Shown here piece by piece: positions 1-8,951 of a stretch of DNA of 24,267 nucleotides. A program made the translations under genes and the position numbers. The notes under the pieces were generated by a model. The model was not told the DNA's origin. It did no database searches and saw only the letters and a program-made list of their open reading frames with translations. The DNA comes from Caryophanales bacterium UBA6985 (lineage in GTDB: Bacteria; Bacillota_I; Bacilli_A; RF39; UBA660), in the NCBI GenBank assembly GCA_002450035.1, contig DJYF01000020.1:12311-36577 (forward strand). The letters are read 5' to 3'. Within the stretch, counting starts at the first letter, position 1. Each line of letters opens with the position of its first letter.

Positions 1-823
1 GATGGACTGCAAAAAAGCTTTAACTGAATGCAATGGTGACATTGAAGCTGCTATTGATTGGTTAAGAGAAAAGGGTATTTCTAAAGCTGCTAAGAAAGCT
101 GACAGAATTGCTGCTGAAGGTCTTGCAAATATTTATATAAATGGTAACAAAGCTGCTATCCTAGAAGTAAACTGTGAAACAGATTTCGTTACTAGAAATG
201 CTGATTTCGTTAAAATGGTTGAAACTATTGGAAATACAGTTGTTAATAGTGATGCAAAAACTTTAGAAGAAGTTTTAGCATTACCAGTTGAAGGAACTGA
301 AGGAGATGTATCTGCATTAATTGCTGCTAATACAGCTGTTATTGGAGAAAAATTATCTCTAAGAAGAATTGAAGTAGTTGATAAGAAAGATACTGACAAT
401 TTTGGTTCTTACATTCATATGGGTGGAAAGATTGCTGCTTTAATCGTAACTGAAAATGCTAACGAAGATGTTGCTAAAGATGTTGCAATGCAAGCTGCTG
501 CTATGAAACCTGCATATTTAAATGCTGAAGAAGTTCCTGCAGAAGTAATTGAAAAGGAAAAAGAAATTCTTAAAGAACAAGCTATTAATGAAGGAAAACC
601 TGCTGATATAGCTGAAAAGATGGTTAATGGTAGAATTTCTAAATACTATAAAGAAAATTGCTTAGTTGATCAAGAATTCGTTAAAGATTCATCTATGGAC
701 ATTAAGACTTATGTTAAAAATGCTGGTGGATCTGTAATTAAGATGATCAGATATGAAGTTGGCGAAGGTATGGAAAAGAGAAGCGAAAACCTTGCTGACG
801 AAGTTGCAAAACAATTAGCTTAA
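1..823 (+). CDS. tsf: Elongation factor Ts, 5'-truncated by the window edge
   Basis: EF-Ts is the guanine-nucleotide exchange factor that releases GDP from EF-Tu during translation. The visible part begins inside the N-terminal UBA-like domain: MDCKKALTECNGDIEAA corresponds to the region that in complete EF-Ts follows the TGAGM segment, so roughly 20 residues are missing upstream. The first in-frame ATG at base 2 is an internal methionine, not the start. The dimerisation core follows, with NCETDFVTRN around visible residue 58 (family NCETDFVARN), then the coiled-coil and C-terminal parts, ending normally in a TAA stop. Length and motifs are otherwise typical. rpsB usually precedes tsf in bacteria but would lie outside the window. 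A strong terminator directly follows, so tsf is the last gene of its transcription unit. Confidence 0.97.
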   Translation, partial: MDCKKALTECNGDIEAAIDWLREKGISKAAKKADRIAAEGLANIYINGNKAAILEVNCETDFVTRNADFVKMVETIGNTVVNSDAKTLEEVLALPVEGTEGDVSALIAANTAVIGEKLSLRRIEVVDKKDTDNFGSYIHMGGKIAALIVTENANEDVAKDVAMQAAAMKPAYLNAEEVPAEVIEKEKEILKEQAINEGKPADIAEKMVNGRISKYYKENCLVDQEFVKDSSMDIKTYVKNAGGSVIKMIRYEVGEGMEKRSENLADEVAKQLA

Positions 824-834
824 TATATTAATCA

Positions 835-863
835 AAAGACTTATTTTTATAAGTCTTTTTTTG
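835..863 (+). terminator. Rho-independent terminator after tsf
   Basis: A perfect 10-bp stem AAAGACTTAT / ATAAGTCTTT (835-844 with 849-858) with a TTTT loop is followed by a T-run. It lies 12 bases after the tsf stop. Confidence 0.9.
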
Positions 864-876
864 TTATTTATTGTAG

Positions 877-882
877 TATAAT
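877..882 (+). promoter_or_regulatory. Probable -10 element for the acetyltransferase gene
   Basis: A consensus TATAAT lies 43 bases before the chosen start codon and just after the tsf terminator. No good -35 is seen at the expected distance (854-859 is TCTTTT), so this is a moderate call. Confidence 0.5.
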
Positions 883-924
883 GAATATAAATATATGTGT
901 ATTATGCACCTTAGGAGGAAGAAA

Positions 925-1395
925 ATGGATGTTAAATTAGAAGTGGTAAAGAATAAAGCTAAACTATCTAGATTATTACAATTATATCTACATAATATTA
1001 GCAGTGATTTTCCAATTGATATGGATCAAAGAACTGGTTTATATATTTATGATGACCTACCTTTATACCTAACAAATTCAAAAGAACATGTTGCATATTT
1101 TATTATTGCTGATAAAAGGCTAGCAGGTTTTATATTAGCTGACTTTGGAAGTATTAATATTGTTCAAGAAATATTCGTACTAAATAATTTTAAAAGACAA
1201 GGAATAGGGGAAAAGGCTGTGAATATTTTATTTGATGAACATAAAGGTAACTGGAAAATAAAAGCAGTACCATGTTCTAAGAGAGCAGAAGAGTTCTGGA
1301 CTAATGTTGTTAATAAATATACTTCTGGTAGTTTTAATAAGGAACTAGTTGGTAAGTATAATAGAGCAGTTATAACATTTAATAATTCTAAATAG
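925..1395 (+). CDS. GNAT-family N-acetyltransferase
   Basis: A 156-residue protein that looks like a single GNAT domain, which transfers an acetyl group from acetyl-CoA to an unknown amine. The acetyl-CoA-binding motif A is visible as IFVLNNFKRQGIGEKA, with the RQGIGE pyrophosphate loop, preceded by the usual beta-strand (AGFILADFG) and followed by a helix. The C-terminal part (KAEEFW-like segment, SKRAEEFWTNVV) resembles the GNAT beta-6/7 region. The start is set at the ATG preceded by a strong AGGAGGAAGAAA Shine-Dalgarno; an in-frame upstream ATG at 895 lacks one and would put the ribosome site inside the gene. The substrate cannot be predicted. It stands alone between terminators or promoters, with an intrinsic promoter signal for the next gene immediately after it. 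Confidence 0.8.
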   Translation: MDVKLEVVKNKAKLSRLLQLYLHNISSDFPIDMDQRTGLYIYDDLPLYLTNSKEHVAYFIIADKRLAGFILADFGSINIVQEIFVLNNFKRQGIGEKAVNILFDEHKGNWKIKAVPCSKRAEEFWTNVVNKYTSGSFNKELVGKYNRAVITFNNSK

Positions 1396-1416
1396 ATGAG
1401 TTTATTTTACTAATTA

Positions 1417-1425
1417 TGTTATAAT
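1417..1425 (+). promoter_or_regulatory. Extended -10 promoter for the 542-residue membrane protein
   Basis: TGTTATAAT is an extended -10 element (TGn plus perfect TATAAT). The predicted start site near 1432 falls on the AGGAGG Shine-Dalgarno itself, so the leader would be extremely short. The -35 is weak. Confidence 0.6.
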
Positions 1426-1441
1426 TTAATTAGGAGGATAT

Positions 1442-3070
1442 ATGAAGAAAAGATATTTAATAGGATTTTTAATTGAACTATTAGTAATGAGTATTTTATA
1501 TTATATGACATTACCTGCAATGAACTTACATTCAACTGGGTTTTGGGCATTTACTATATTTGCTTTATTACTTTGGGGTTTTATTTGGACATTTATAAGA
1601 TTAAGTCTAAATTTAGAAACATGTTTTGTTAAGAAAGGACGTAATTATACTTTTAGAAAAACATCTAAAGGTAATAAATCATTTATACCTTTTTTATTAG
1701 TTATAGTAATTGTAGCAGGTATATTGATTGTTAATTTATTCTGTTCACCATTCTTTAATGCTAAATCTTACTCAAAGAGAATCGTGATAGATGAAACTGG
1801 AGACTTTATTAAAGACATTAAAGAAGTAGACTTTAATAGCCTACCTTTACTTGACCGTGATTCAAGTGAGAAATTAGGAGACAGAGTAATGGGACAAATG
1901 AGTGATTTTGTATCTCAATACTATGTATCTAATCAATATACTCAAATAAATTATAAAAACGATATTGTTAGAGTTACGCCTTTAGAATATGCTGACTTTA
2001 TTAAATGGATATTTAATAGAAATGAAGGTGTTAAAGGATATATTAAAGTTAATTCAGTAAATGGTAATACTGAGTTAGTAAAACTAGAAAAGGGTATGAA
2101 ATATATGCCATCTGCATACTTTAATGATAATCTTTATAGAAAGTTAAGATTCAAATATCCAACTAAGATATTTGGAGAAGCTAAATTTGAAATTGATAAT
2201 GAAGGAAAACCTTTCTGGATTGTTCCTACATATGGTTATATAGGTGTTGAATGTAAGACTAAAGTAACAGGTGTTGTAATAATGGATCCAGTTACTGGAG
2301 AGTCTAAACTATATAAAATTGATAAAGTTCCTTCATGGGTAGATAATGCTTATAATGCTGAATTATTAATTGAACAAATTAATAACTGGGGTACTTATAG
2401 AGATGGATTCTTAAATAGTATATTTGGTCAAAAGAATGTTGTTAATACAACAACTGGATATAACTATTTGGCAATGGATGATGATGTATATCTTTATACA
2501 GGTATTACATCTGTATTAAGTGATGAATCTAATCTTGGATTTATTCTTTCTAATATGAGAACAGGTAAGACTGTATTCTATTCAGTTCCTGGTGCTGAAG
2601 AGTATTCAGCTATGGCTTCTGCTGAGGGACAAGTTCAACAAATGAGTTATGTTTCTACATTCCCATTATTAATTAATTTAAACAATAAACCAACATACCT
2701 TGTAAGCTTAAAAGATGCTGCTGGTTTAGTTAAAATGTATGGTTTTATAGATGTAGCTGATTATCAAAAAGTAGTTGTTACAGACGCTTCTAGTGGCATT
2801 ATAAAGGCATCTCAAAATTATTTAAACAAGTATGCTGATGAGATATCAGAAAGTCTACTTGTAACTAAGATTATTAAAGTTAAGAGAATTAGTAATGCTA
2901 TTATAAATGGTAATACTTACTATTATATTACTGATAGTGATGATCATAGATATAAGTTGTCAATTGAATTAAGTGATACATTAGCATTTATAAGTGTTAA
3001 TGATGAAATTAATATTGGTTACTATGAAACTGATAGTAGTATTATTGATGTAGTAAAAGTAATTAAATAA
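1442..3070 (+). CDS. Unrecognised integral membrane protein with a large extracytoplasmic domain
   Basis: A 542-residue protein with three clear membrane segments in its first 105 residues (about 4-26, 32-56 and 80-102), followed by about 435 soluble residues that should lie outside the cell if the N-terminus is cytoplasmic. I do not recognise a named family. The soluble part is rich in beta-prone stretches, contains no cysteines, and has short internal resemblances (GVKGYIKVNSVNG; TKVTGVVIMDPVTGES) suggesting beta-rich domains similar to substrate- or peptidoglycan-associated ectodomains. It contains no signal-peptidase site after the third helix, so it is likely membrane-anchored. An excellent Shine-Dalgarno (AGGAGGATAT) fixes the start. 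It is monocistronic: extended -10 before it and a terminator right after its stop. Function unknown. Confidence 0.85.
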   Translation: MKKRYLIGFLIELLVMSILYYMTLPAMNLHSTGFWAFTIFALLLWGFIWTFIRLSLNLETCFVKKGRNYTFRKTSKGNKSFIPFLLVIVIVAGILIVNLFCSPFFNAKSYSKRIVIDETGDFIKDIKEVDFNSLPLLDRDSSEKLGDRVMGQMSDFVSQYYVSNQYTQINYKNDIVRVTPLEYADFIKWIFNRNEGVKGYIKVNSVNGNTELVKLEKGMKYMPSAYFNDNLYRKLRFKYPTKIFGEAKFEIDNEGKPFWIVPTYGYIGVECKTKVTGVVIMDPVTGESKLYKIDKVPSWVDNAYNAELLIEQINNWGTYRDGFLNSIFGQKNVVNTTTGYNYLAMDDDVYLYTGITSVLSDESNLGFILSNMRTGKTVFYSVPGAEEYSAMASAEGQVQQMSYVSTFPLLINLNNKPTYLVSLKDAAGLVKMYGFIDVADYQKVVVTDASSGIIKASQNYLNKYADEISESLLVTKIIKVKRISNAIINGNTYYYITDSDDHRYKLSIELSDTLAFISVNDEINIGYYETDSSIIDVVKVIK

Positions 3071-3096
3071 AAGTGAATCAAATGATTCACTTTTTT
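3071..3096 (+). terminator. Terminator after the 542-residue gene
   Basis: A 10-bp perfect inverted repeat AAGTGAATCA / TGATTCACTT begins directly after the TAA stop and runs into six T residues. Confidence 0.85.
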
Positions 3097-3115
3097 AATG
3101 AATTAATAATTTGTT

Positions 3116-3144
3116 CAAAAAAAGAATAGTTATAAACTATTCTT
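3116..3144 (-). terminator. Terminator of the secretion ATPase gene (minus strand)
   Basis: AAGAATAGTT (3122-3131) pairs with AACTATTCTT (3135-3144). On the minus strand the hairpin is followed by a run of T. The hairpin starts within the TAA stop codon of the gene, an economical arrangement seen several times in this window. Confidence 0.85.
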
Positions 3145-5053
3145 ATATTTTTGTTTCATTTTGAATTGTTTCTGCTGCTTTATCAAATATGCTTGCCATG
3201 TTATTAACTGGAGCACTTGGAGTTACAGGTGTAACTGGAGTAACTGGTTTAGCAGGAGTACTAGGAGTTACAGGAGTAACTGGATTAACTGGAGTAGCAG
3301 CAGGAGTACTTGGTGTTACAGGTTTAATTGGTGTAACTGGAGTACTAGGTGTACTTGGTGTACTCATAAGAGGAGAACTACTTAAGAAATCTGGTAATTT
3401 ATTTGCTTCTTTAGTAATTACATCTTCTTTCTTTTCTTCAACTGGTTTTGTGTTAGCAGGAGGAGCGGCTACTGGAGGAGTTGGAACTTTTGGTTCTTCC
3501 TTTTTTACTTCAGTAACAGGAGTTTTAACTTCTTCCTTCTTTTCAGAAATAGAGTTTATTTCAGCTGCTTCAAGTTGTTCTTGTAATCCAAGTTGAGTAT
3601 CTGCTCCCAAGTCATCATCTAAGTCTATTAGTTTTAATACTTCATCGAATGATGTATCTCCGTGAAGACATTTTTCAAGTCCATCTTCAAGCATCGTTTT
3701 AGTTCCACCTTCACCATATACTATTTTTCTTAGTTCATGTTTACCAACATTACTTGTTATAGCATCTCTTACGGCTTGGTTAAGTAAAAGAACTTCATGT
3801 ACTGCGATACGTCCTCGATAACCTTTAGAACATTCTTTACATCCAACTGGTTCGTATATTTCATTTACATCTTTACCAATTGTTTTCTTAAACATTTCTT
3901 TTTCATATTCTGTTGTTGGTCTTAGTTTTTTACATTTACTACATAGACGTCTTGCAAGTTTTTGTGAAACGATACCAGATAGAGCAGAACCTAATAGATA
4001 TCTTTCAACATTCATATCTGTTAAACGTTCAATTGTATTAAGCGCGTTGTTTGTATGTATTGTACTTAATACTAAGTGACCAGTTATGGCTGATCTAACA
4101 GCTATACGTGCAGTTTCTTCATCACGAATCTCACCAATCATGATAATATCAGGGTCTTGACGTAAGATAGAACGTAGTACTGTTGCAAATGTAAGTCCTA
4201 TATCAGAGTTAACCATTACTTGGTTAATACCTTCAATATTCATTTCTACTGGGTCTTCTACAGTGATTATATTAGTTTCTTCAGTATTAAGAGCTTGTAG
4301 TATAGAATATACTGTAGTAGATTTACCTGAACCAGTAGCACCTGTTACTAAGATGATACCATTTGGTAGGGACATCATTCTCTTAATTTTTTCGATATTG
4401 TAATCTGATATATCTATATGTTCAATACCTTGATCTGACATTGTATAATCCATGATACGCATAACGACTTTTTCGCCAAGGTTAGTAGGTAAGACAGATA
4501 CACGGATATCAATAGGTTGATCATTAATAGTTGTTCTTATGGCACCATCTTGAGGTACACGTGATTCAGTAATATTCATACCTGAAATAATTTTTACACG
4601 TGTTACAAGATTTCTTTTTACATATAAAGGTACAATAGAGTAGTCATGTAATTTACCATCTATTCTTATTCTTATTTTAATACCTTCTTCAAATGGGTCC
4701 ATATGAATATCGGAAACGCCTTTATCAATTGCATCTAGTATTATTGAGTTTACTATATCAGTTATTGGGGTATTATTGTAATCAAAGGTAACCATGCCTG
4801 TTAATCCTGCTTCTTTAGTAGCAGCACCAGCACCAGCTGTAGCGTTTGATAAATCTAATTCTTGTGCTTTAGGTTCATCTCCAGGAAGAGCAGGAGCATC
4901 TCCAGGTAGTTTTTGAGTAACTTCATTTCCAGGTAAAGCTGTGTTGTTAACTGGTTTTGCTTCTTCAGGATTTCCTGGTAAACTAGCTGCATGTGCTTCT
5001 GTTGATGATGCAACAGGTGTTACTGGAATATTTGTATTTTCTTTATTATCCAT
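3143..5053 (-). CDS. PilB/GspE/ComGA-type secretion and pilus assembly ATPase with low-complexity tails
   Basis: A 636-residue cytoplasmic ATPase of the type II secretion / type IV pilus family, which powers assembly of pilin-like filaments. Core features are all present: N2 domain (SDIHMDP about 115), Walker [10 protein letters not shown] (238-246), the Asp-box VEDPVE (266), Walker [13 protein letters not shown] (300-311), the His-box [12 protein letters not shown] (324-335) and a C-x2-C...C-x2-C zinc site (C371, C374, C405, C408). Unusual are the tails. The first 90 residues lack the normal N1 domain and carry four LPG motifs (25, 40, 49, 56). The last roughly 130 residues are a Lys/Glu then Pro/Thr/Val-rich tail with many VTP repeats. 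The ATG at 5053 is chosen over the in-frame TTG at 5062. The gene is alone, without PilC, prepilin peptidase or minor pilins nearby; a pilin-like gene lies 4.6 kb away on the other strand. The exact subtype is uncertain. Confidence 0.93.
   Translation of the reverse strand: MDNKENTNIPVTPVASSTEAHAASLPGNPEEAKPVNNTALPGNEVTQKLPGDAPALPGDEPKAQELDLSNATAGAGAATKEAGLTGMVTFDYNNTPITDIVNSIILDAIDKGVSDIHMDPFEEGIKIRIRIDGKLHDYSIVPLYVKRNLVTRVKIISGMNITESRVPQDGAIRTTINDQPIDIRVSVLPTNLGEKVVMRIMDYTMSDQGIEHIDISDYNIEKIKRMMSLPNGIILVTGATGSGKSTTVYSILQALNTEETNIITVEDPVEMNIEGINQVMVNSDIGLTFATVLRSILRQDPDIIMIGEIRDEETARIAVRSAITGHLVLSTIHTNNALNTIERLTDMNVERYLLGSALSGIVSQKLARRLCSKCKKLRPTTEYEKEMFKKTIGKDVNEIYEPVGCKECSKGYRGRIAVHEVLLLNQAVRDAITSNVGKHELRKIVYGEGGTKTMLEDGLEKCLHGDTSFDEVLKLIDLDDDLGADTQLGLQEQLEAAEINSISEKKEEVKTPVTEVKKEEPKVPTPPVAAPPANTKPVEEKKEDVITKEANKLPDFLSSSPLMSTPSTPSTPVTPIKPVTPSTPAATPVNPVTPVTPSTPAKPVTPVTPVTPSAPVNNMASIFDKAAETIQNETKI
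3189..3372 (-). repeat. Degenerate tandem repeats encoding a Pro/Thr/Val-rich tail
   Basis: About 180 bases made of short, imperfect copies of a GGAGTTACAGG/GGAGTAACTGG-like unit (plus strand). On the minus strand they encode VTPxxP-type repeats at the C-terminus of the secretion ATPase. The repetition is at both DNA and protein level, which favours length variation by slippage. Confidence 0.8.
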
Positions 5054-5086
5054 GATTATCAACCCAATCTTATTTATTCTATAAAA

Positions 5087-5115
5087 ATTATATTAAATAT
5101 AACAATAATAGTCAA
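5087..5115 (-). promoter_or_regulatory. Sigma-A promoter of the secretion ATPase gene
   Basis: Read on the minus strand: TTGACT, a 17-base spacer, then TATAAT, ending 33 bases before the start codon. This is a near-consensus housekeeping promoter. Confidence 0.85.
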
Positions 5116-5137
5116 CAAACCTAAGGGTAAAAAAACA

Positions 5138-5168
5138 AAATAAAAAGGAGTAATTATTTACTCCTTTT
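5138..5168 (-). terminator. Terminator of the recU-PBP operon (minus strand)
   Basis: AAAAGGAGTAA (5143-5153) pairs with TTACTCCTTTT (5158-5168) around a four-base loop. T-rich sequence follows on the minus strand. The stem overlaps the PBP stop codon. Confidence 0.88.
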
Positions 5169-8100
5169 AGCATGTACTTGCAATTTTTATTGTAGTTGTT
5201 GCTAGTATTGAATTATTATTTGATCTAAGTGCAAATTTTACTGTGTATGTTTTATTATCATCTTTTAATTGTGTTGTGTTTCCTGACTCATCATATACTG
5301 TTGCAGTAACACCATAGTTTGAGTCACCTGATATATCAGCACCATTTCTAGTAATATTTACTTTAGATGAAACATTTGAGCTTCCTATGTTTCTATAAGT
5401 TATATAGTTAACACATGAGTTTCCTTTAAAACTAATTGCATAGGAATCTTGAGGTCCAGATACTTTTGCAGTTATACCAGATGATTGGTTACATCCAAAT
5501 CTTTCGTATGAAGATTTAACTGTATAAGTAACTTCACCTGAGTCAACATTAACAGTCATCGAGTTATCAGTAGTAAATCCAATTTCTGTTGTTCCCATCG
5601 AAGTAGTCTTATAAACTCTATAACCAAATTGTCCAAATACATTGTTATTATAATCTATTCTTTGTTGTAAGTATTTATCAGCCCAAGGTTTATAAATCTT
5701 TGAGTCATTGAAGTATTTAGTTAACCAATCTACACTTATAGCATTAGGTGTATCTGCTTTATTCCATGAAAGATGAACTTTATCACCACTCTTAGTAGCT
5801 GTTAAGTTAGATGGATTCTTTAAAGTAGCAAATCTTTCTGATTCTTCACTTGGAGCAGTACCATCTTTAAAGTAAGATGTTTCTTTTAATTCACCAGGCG
5901 TACAAGCAGATGCTAATTTAACTGGCTCACTTTGTAATTCTATTGTAGCAGTTTCCACTGTATCAGGTTTCTTAAATTTCTTAACAAGAGGATATTTATC
6001 AGTATCATATGATCTCATTATACCTTTAGTTAATGCTTTAGTAATTTCACGTCTTGCTTGACCACCTTCAGAGTTAGATAACCAATATTCTTTAGTAATA
6101 TTATCATAACCATACCAAGTTGAAATAGAGTAGTCAGGTGAATAAGCATTAGTCCATGAGTCACCTATGATATCTCCTTTAATACCTTTTGCTCTTACTT
6201 GAGCTTCATCAACTGTTGAAGTACCAGTTTTACCAGCTATATCAACACCACTGACTCTTCCTGTTGTAACATTACCAGAAGAAACAGCATACATTAATAT
6301 ATCATTTATTATGAAAGCAGTGTCTTCTGACATAACTTGTACTTTCTTAGGATTTACTTGGTATTTTTCACCAGTATCTGTAAATTCTAGTGAAGTGAAT
6401 GAATGAGGTTCAATATAAGTTCCACCTCTTGCAAAAGCAGCATAAGCAGCTGATGACATAAGTGGATTTGCACCATCCCAACCACCGATAGAAGTAGTCT
6501 CTAAGATTTTTCCTCCATCTTCAATTGGATACCATCCTAAGTTATTAGCAAATTCTTTCTTTTGTTCATTTGTTGTTTGTTGGAAAGTAAGTAGAGCAGG
6601 AATATTTCTTGATTGAGCAAGTGCTTCTTTAATAGTCATTATTCCTTTTAACTTATTATCCCAGTTTTTAATATGACCACCTACAGTATAACCATAAGTA
6701 TCATCTATTATTGTTTGGGAAGATCCCCAACCAAGATACTCAATTGCAGGACCATAGTCTAGTATTGGTTTTGCAGTAGAACCAGGGTGACGTTTAATTT
6801 GAGTAGCATAGTTAAGTGTACTTGCACTCTTCTTATTACGTCCAGCACCAATAGCTACTATTGAACCATCTCTAACACTGGTAATTGCAATACCAGCTTG
6901 TACTACATCATTTTTCCATTTATAGGTAACTCCGTTTTCAACATCGTTAACTACATCTTGTCTAACCGGATCCATTGTTGTATAGATATTCATTGATACA
7001 GCATATGGATTTTGTTTTGTTCTATCTTTTACTTCTTGTACTACAGTATCTATAAATGGAATATATCTATTTATTCCACTTGAAGTACCTTCAACTAGTA
7101 AATCTTTAATATTTACTTTTTTAGCTTCTTCGCATTCTTCTTTAGTTATATATCCATGTCTTTCCATAAGGTTTAGAACTATATTTTTTCTTTGATCAGC
7201 TTTTTCTGGATAACTAAAAGGATTATAAGCACTAGGTGCTTGGAATAAACCAGCTATTAAAGCAGCTTCAGGTAGAGTAAGTTCTGATGTACTCTTACCA
7301 AAGTAAACTTTAGATGCTTGTTCAACACCATGTGCTGCACCTAGAAGAGGAATATTTACATAAAACTCTAATATTTCTTCTTTAGTATATTGCTTTTCAA
7401 GTACGAATACTGAAAGGTAAATATCAGTAAACTTTCTTATAATACCTGCAATACCACTATCAACTGTACTTGTTGCAGTAAGTTTTGAAACTTGCATGGT
7501 AAGTGTAGAACCACCACCAGCATCAGAGTGACCAACAAGTTGACCAAGAACAGCTTTAGTAAATCTCGCTAAGTCTAGTCCATTATGTTGGAAGAATCTT
7601 GAGTCTTCTGTTGCAACTATAGCATCAATTAATACTTCAGGTAATTCATCATAAGAAATAACCTCTCTGTTTTCAGCACCAAGTCTTGCAAATTCATTAC
7701 CATATATATCATACAGTACTGTAGAACTTGATGAATAAAGTTTTTCTTTTGATACTTCAGGAGCATGTATTACTACATATCCTACAAATAGAATACCTAG
7801 AATACATCCTAGTATTAGAAGAATCATTATTATAATTAATAATTTATCTCTAAAAGTTCCATACTTTAATCTTTTCTTTAATCTTGTCATATCGAAAATC
7901 ATCACCTTAAATCTATTTATTAAAAATATAAGTGGCCATAAATAAAACTTGCTCTTTTCGTATTTAAGTTTTGTATTAATCATTTCTGAATAATCATCAT
8001 GACGCACAATATCTTTTCGTTCTTGTTTATTATATCTTTTTTTCTTATCCTTTTTAAGAGTAGAAGCCTTTACTTTACATTTTTTCGTATCCTCTTTATA

Positions 8101-8316
8101 AGGTTTCTTTTTTTGATTACCTTCAAGTACAACTAGTGTTTCTTTTTTAGGTAAAACAAATTGTTCTTGTTTTTTAACTTTTGTTTTTGTTTTTCTTTTT
8201 GTAGTAGAAGTAGTAGTTTTCTTTTTAGCACTTACTTTTACCTCTTTTACATTTTTTATATTAGATGTAGTCTTTGTTGTTTTTTTCTTTCTTCTTCGTC
8301 TCTTTGTTGTTGCCAT
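5167..8316 (-). CDS. Class A penicillin-binding protein (transglycosylase/transpeptidase), PBP1-like
   Basis: A 1049-residue bifunctional peptidoglycan synthase, membrane-bound with extracellular catalytic domains. Order: a cytoplasmic tail of about 155 residues that is extremely Lys/Arg-rich, one membrane helix (about 158-182), GT51 glycosyltransferase domain with ATEDSRFF (catalytic Glu near 236) and GGGSTLTMQ (near 270), then the transpeptidase domain with STAK (about 514, nucleophile Ser), SRN and KTGTS (about 695). The C-terminus adds a fibronectin type III-like module (from about 830) and a further beta-rich segment ending in Cys, making it longer than typical PBP1 (roughly 700-920 residues). 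The Shine-Dalgarno AAGGAG is formed by the last codons of recU, so translation is coupled to it. recU-ponA adjacency is also known in Bacillus subtilis. All catalytic motifs are intact, so this organism makes peptidoglycan. Confidence 0.95.
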   Translation of the reverse strand: MATTKRRRRKKKTTKTTSNIKNVKEVKVSAKKKTTTSTTKRKTKTKVKKQEQFVLPKKETLVVLEGNQKKKPYKEDTKKCKVKASTLKKDKKKRYNKQERKDIVRHDDYSEMINTKLKYEKSKFYLWPLIFLINRFKVMIFDMTRLKKRLKYGTFRDKLLIIIMILLILGCILGILFVGYVVIHAPEVSKEKLYSSSSTVLYDIYGNEFARLGAENREVISYDELPEVLIDAIVATEDSRFFQHNGLDLARFTKAVLGQLVGHSDAGGGSTLTMQVSKLTATSTVDSGIAGIIRKFTDIYLSVFVLEKQYTKEEILEFYVNIPLLGAAHGVEQASKVYFGKSTSELTLPEAALIAGLFQAPSAYNPFSYPEKADQRKNIVLNLMERHGYITKEECEEAKKVNIKDLLVEGTSSGINRYIPFIDTVVQEVKDRTKQNPYAVSMNIYTTMDPVRQDVVNDVENGVTYKWKNDVVQAGIAITSVRDGSIVAIGAGRNKKSASTLNYATQIKRHPGSTAKPILDYGPAIEYLGWGSSQTIIDDTYGYTVGGHIKNWDNKLKGIMTIKEALAQSRNIPALLTFQQTTNEQKKEFANNLGWYPIEDGGKILETTSIGGWDGANPLMSSAAYAAFARGGTYIEPHSFTSLEFTDTGEKYQVNPKKVQVMSEDTAFIINDILMYAVSSGNVTTGRVSGVDIAGKTGTSTVDEAQVRAKGIKGDIIGDSWTNAYSPDYSISTWYGYDNITKEYWLSNSEGGQARREITKALTKGIMRSYDTDKYPLVKKFKKPDTVETATIELQSEPVKLASACTPGELKETSYFKDGTAPSEESERFATLKNPSNLTATKSGDKVHLSWNKADTPNAISVDWLTKYFNDSKIYKPWADKYLQQRIDYNNNVFGQFGYRVYKTTSMGTTEIGFTTDNSMTVNVDSGEVTYTVKSSYERFGCNQSSGITAKVSGPQDSYAISFKGNSCVNYITYRNIGSSNVSSKVNITRNGADISGDSNYGVTATVYDESGNTTQLKDDNKTYTVKFALRSNNNSILATTTIKIASTC

Positions 8317-8322
8317 ATAGTT

Positions 8323-8883
8323 TTACTCCTTAAAATATATGTTATCTAATACTTCTAAGTAGTCTAATCTTGGATTGATTTTTTTAGTAACTATATATCC
8401 ATGTTCTTTAATATATTCAAATGGAATACTTTTTCTTTCAAAATTATCAATAAAATTTATAATTACATTTCCATCTAGATAATAAACTTCATTATTCATA
8501 CTTATTAATAGAAAGGTAATTCCTCCATGTTTTAATATACTTCTCATATGTTTAATTTGATGATCATGTATATTAGAAAGAGGAAACCTGGATTTTTCTT
8601 TAGTTTCTTTAGCATCAAAATCAATATATCTACCTTTATAAATACCATTGTAGTCTAGGGTAGAAGGAGATTCAAAATAAGCTTCTGTTATTTTTCTTCC
8701 TTTTGATGTAAAACATGCATTAACTATTTTTATTGGTGTAGGTTTTTTATGGATATTAGCTTTATCAATTTCTAAGTAATAATTATTAGATAAATTAATT
8801 AGATTTTCTAAATCCATTCCACGATTAGCGTGTGTTGTATTTACTTTTGTATATTCTTTTTTTATATTACTGGGATAACGCAT
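8323..8883 (-). CDS. recU: Holliday junction resolvase RecU
   Basis: A 186-residue nuclease that cleaves Holliday junctions during recombinational repair and chromosome segregation in Firmicutes. It shows the RecU hallmarks: RYPSN at the N-terminus, NRGMDLE (20-26), and the catalytic block STLDYNGIYKGRYIDFDAKET (74-94). By family knowledge the metal-binding and catalytic residues are an Asp (D77 here), an acidic residue and a Lys in the F-E/D-A-K-E-T motif. Here the usual Glu is Asp (D90) beside K92, a conservative change. Residues downstream (FPLSNIHDHQI) also match the family. Start is the ATG preceded by GGTGAG. It is the first gene of a two-gene operon with the PBP; only six bases separate its stop from the PBP start. 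Confidence 0.96.
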   Translation of the reverse strand: MRYPSNIKKEYTKVNTTHANRGMDLENLINLSNNYYLEIDKANIHKKPTPIKIVNACFTSKGRKITEAYFESPSTLDYNGIYKGRYIDFDAKETKEKSRFPLSNIHDHQIKHMRSILKHGGITFLLISMNNEVYYLDGNVIINFIDNFERKSIPFEYIKEHGYIVTKKINPRLDYLEVLDNIYFKE

Positions 8884-8903
8884 ATTCTCACCAATATAAT
8901 TAT

Positions 8904-8933
8904 AATATATGTTAGTAGTTTTTTCTATATCAA
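8904..8933 (-). promoter_or_regulatory. Probable promoter of recU-PBP
   Basis: On the minus strand TTGATA and TATATT are separated by 18 bases, about 20 bases before the recU start codon. AT-richness makes chance matches easy, so confidence is moderate. Confidence 0.45.
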
Positions 8934-8951
8934 AAGATACTTTTATGCTAT

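Noticed and set aside
3189..3372. Repeats considered as a CRISPR array
   Set aside because: Units are short, adjacent and imperfect without unique spacers, and they are in frame with a protein tail.
3189..3596. A 135-codon plus-strand open frame opposite the ATPase tail, with Gly/Val/Thr repeats
   Set aside because: It is the mirror of the VTP-repeat coding on the minus strand, has no ribosome-binding site, and the minus-strand ATPase is certain.
8161..8349. Plus-strand open frame opposite the PBP N-terminus, very Phe/Cys/Ser-rich
   Set aside because: It is the complement of Lys/Arg/Thr codons of the basic tail; no Shine-Dalgarno or promoter.
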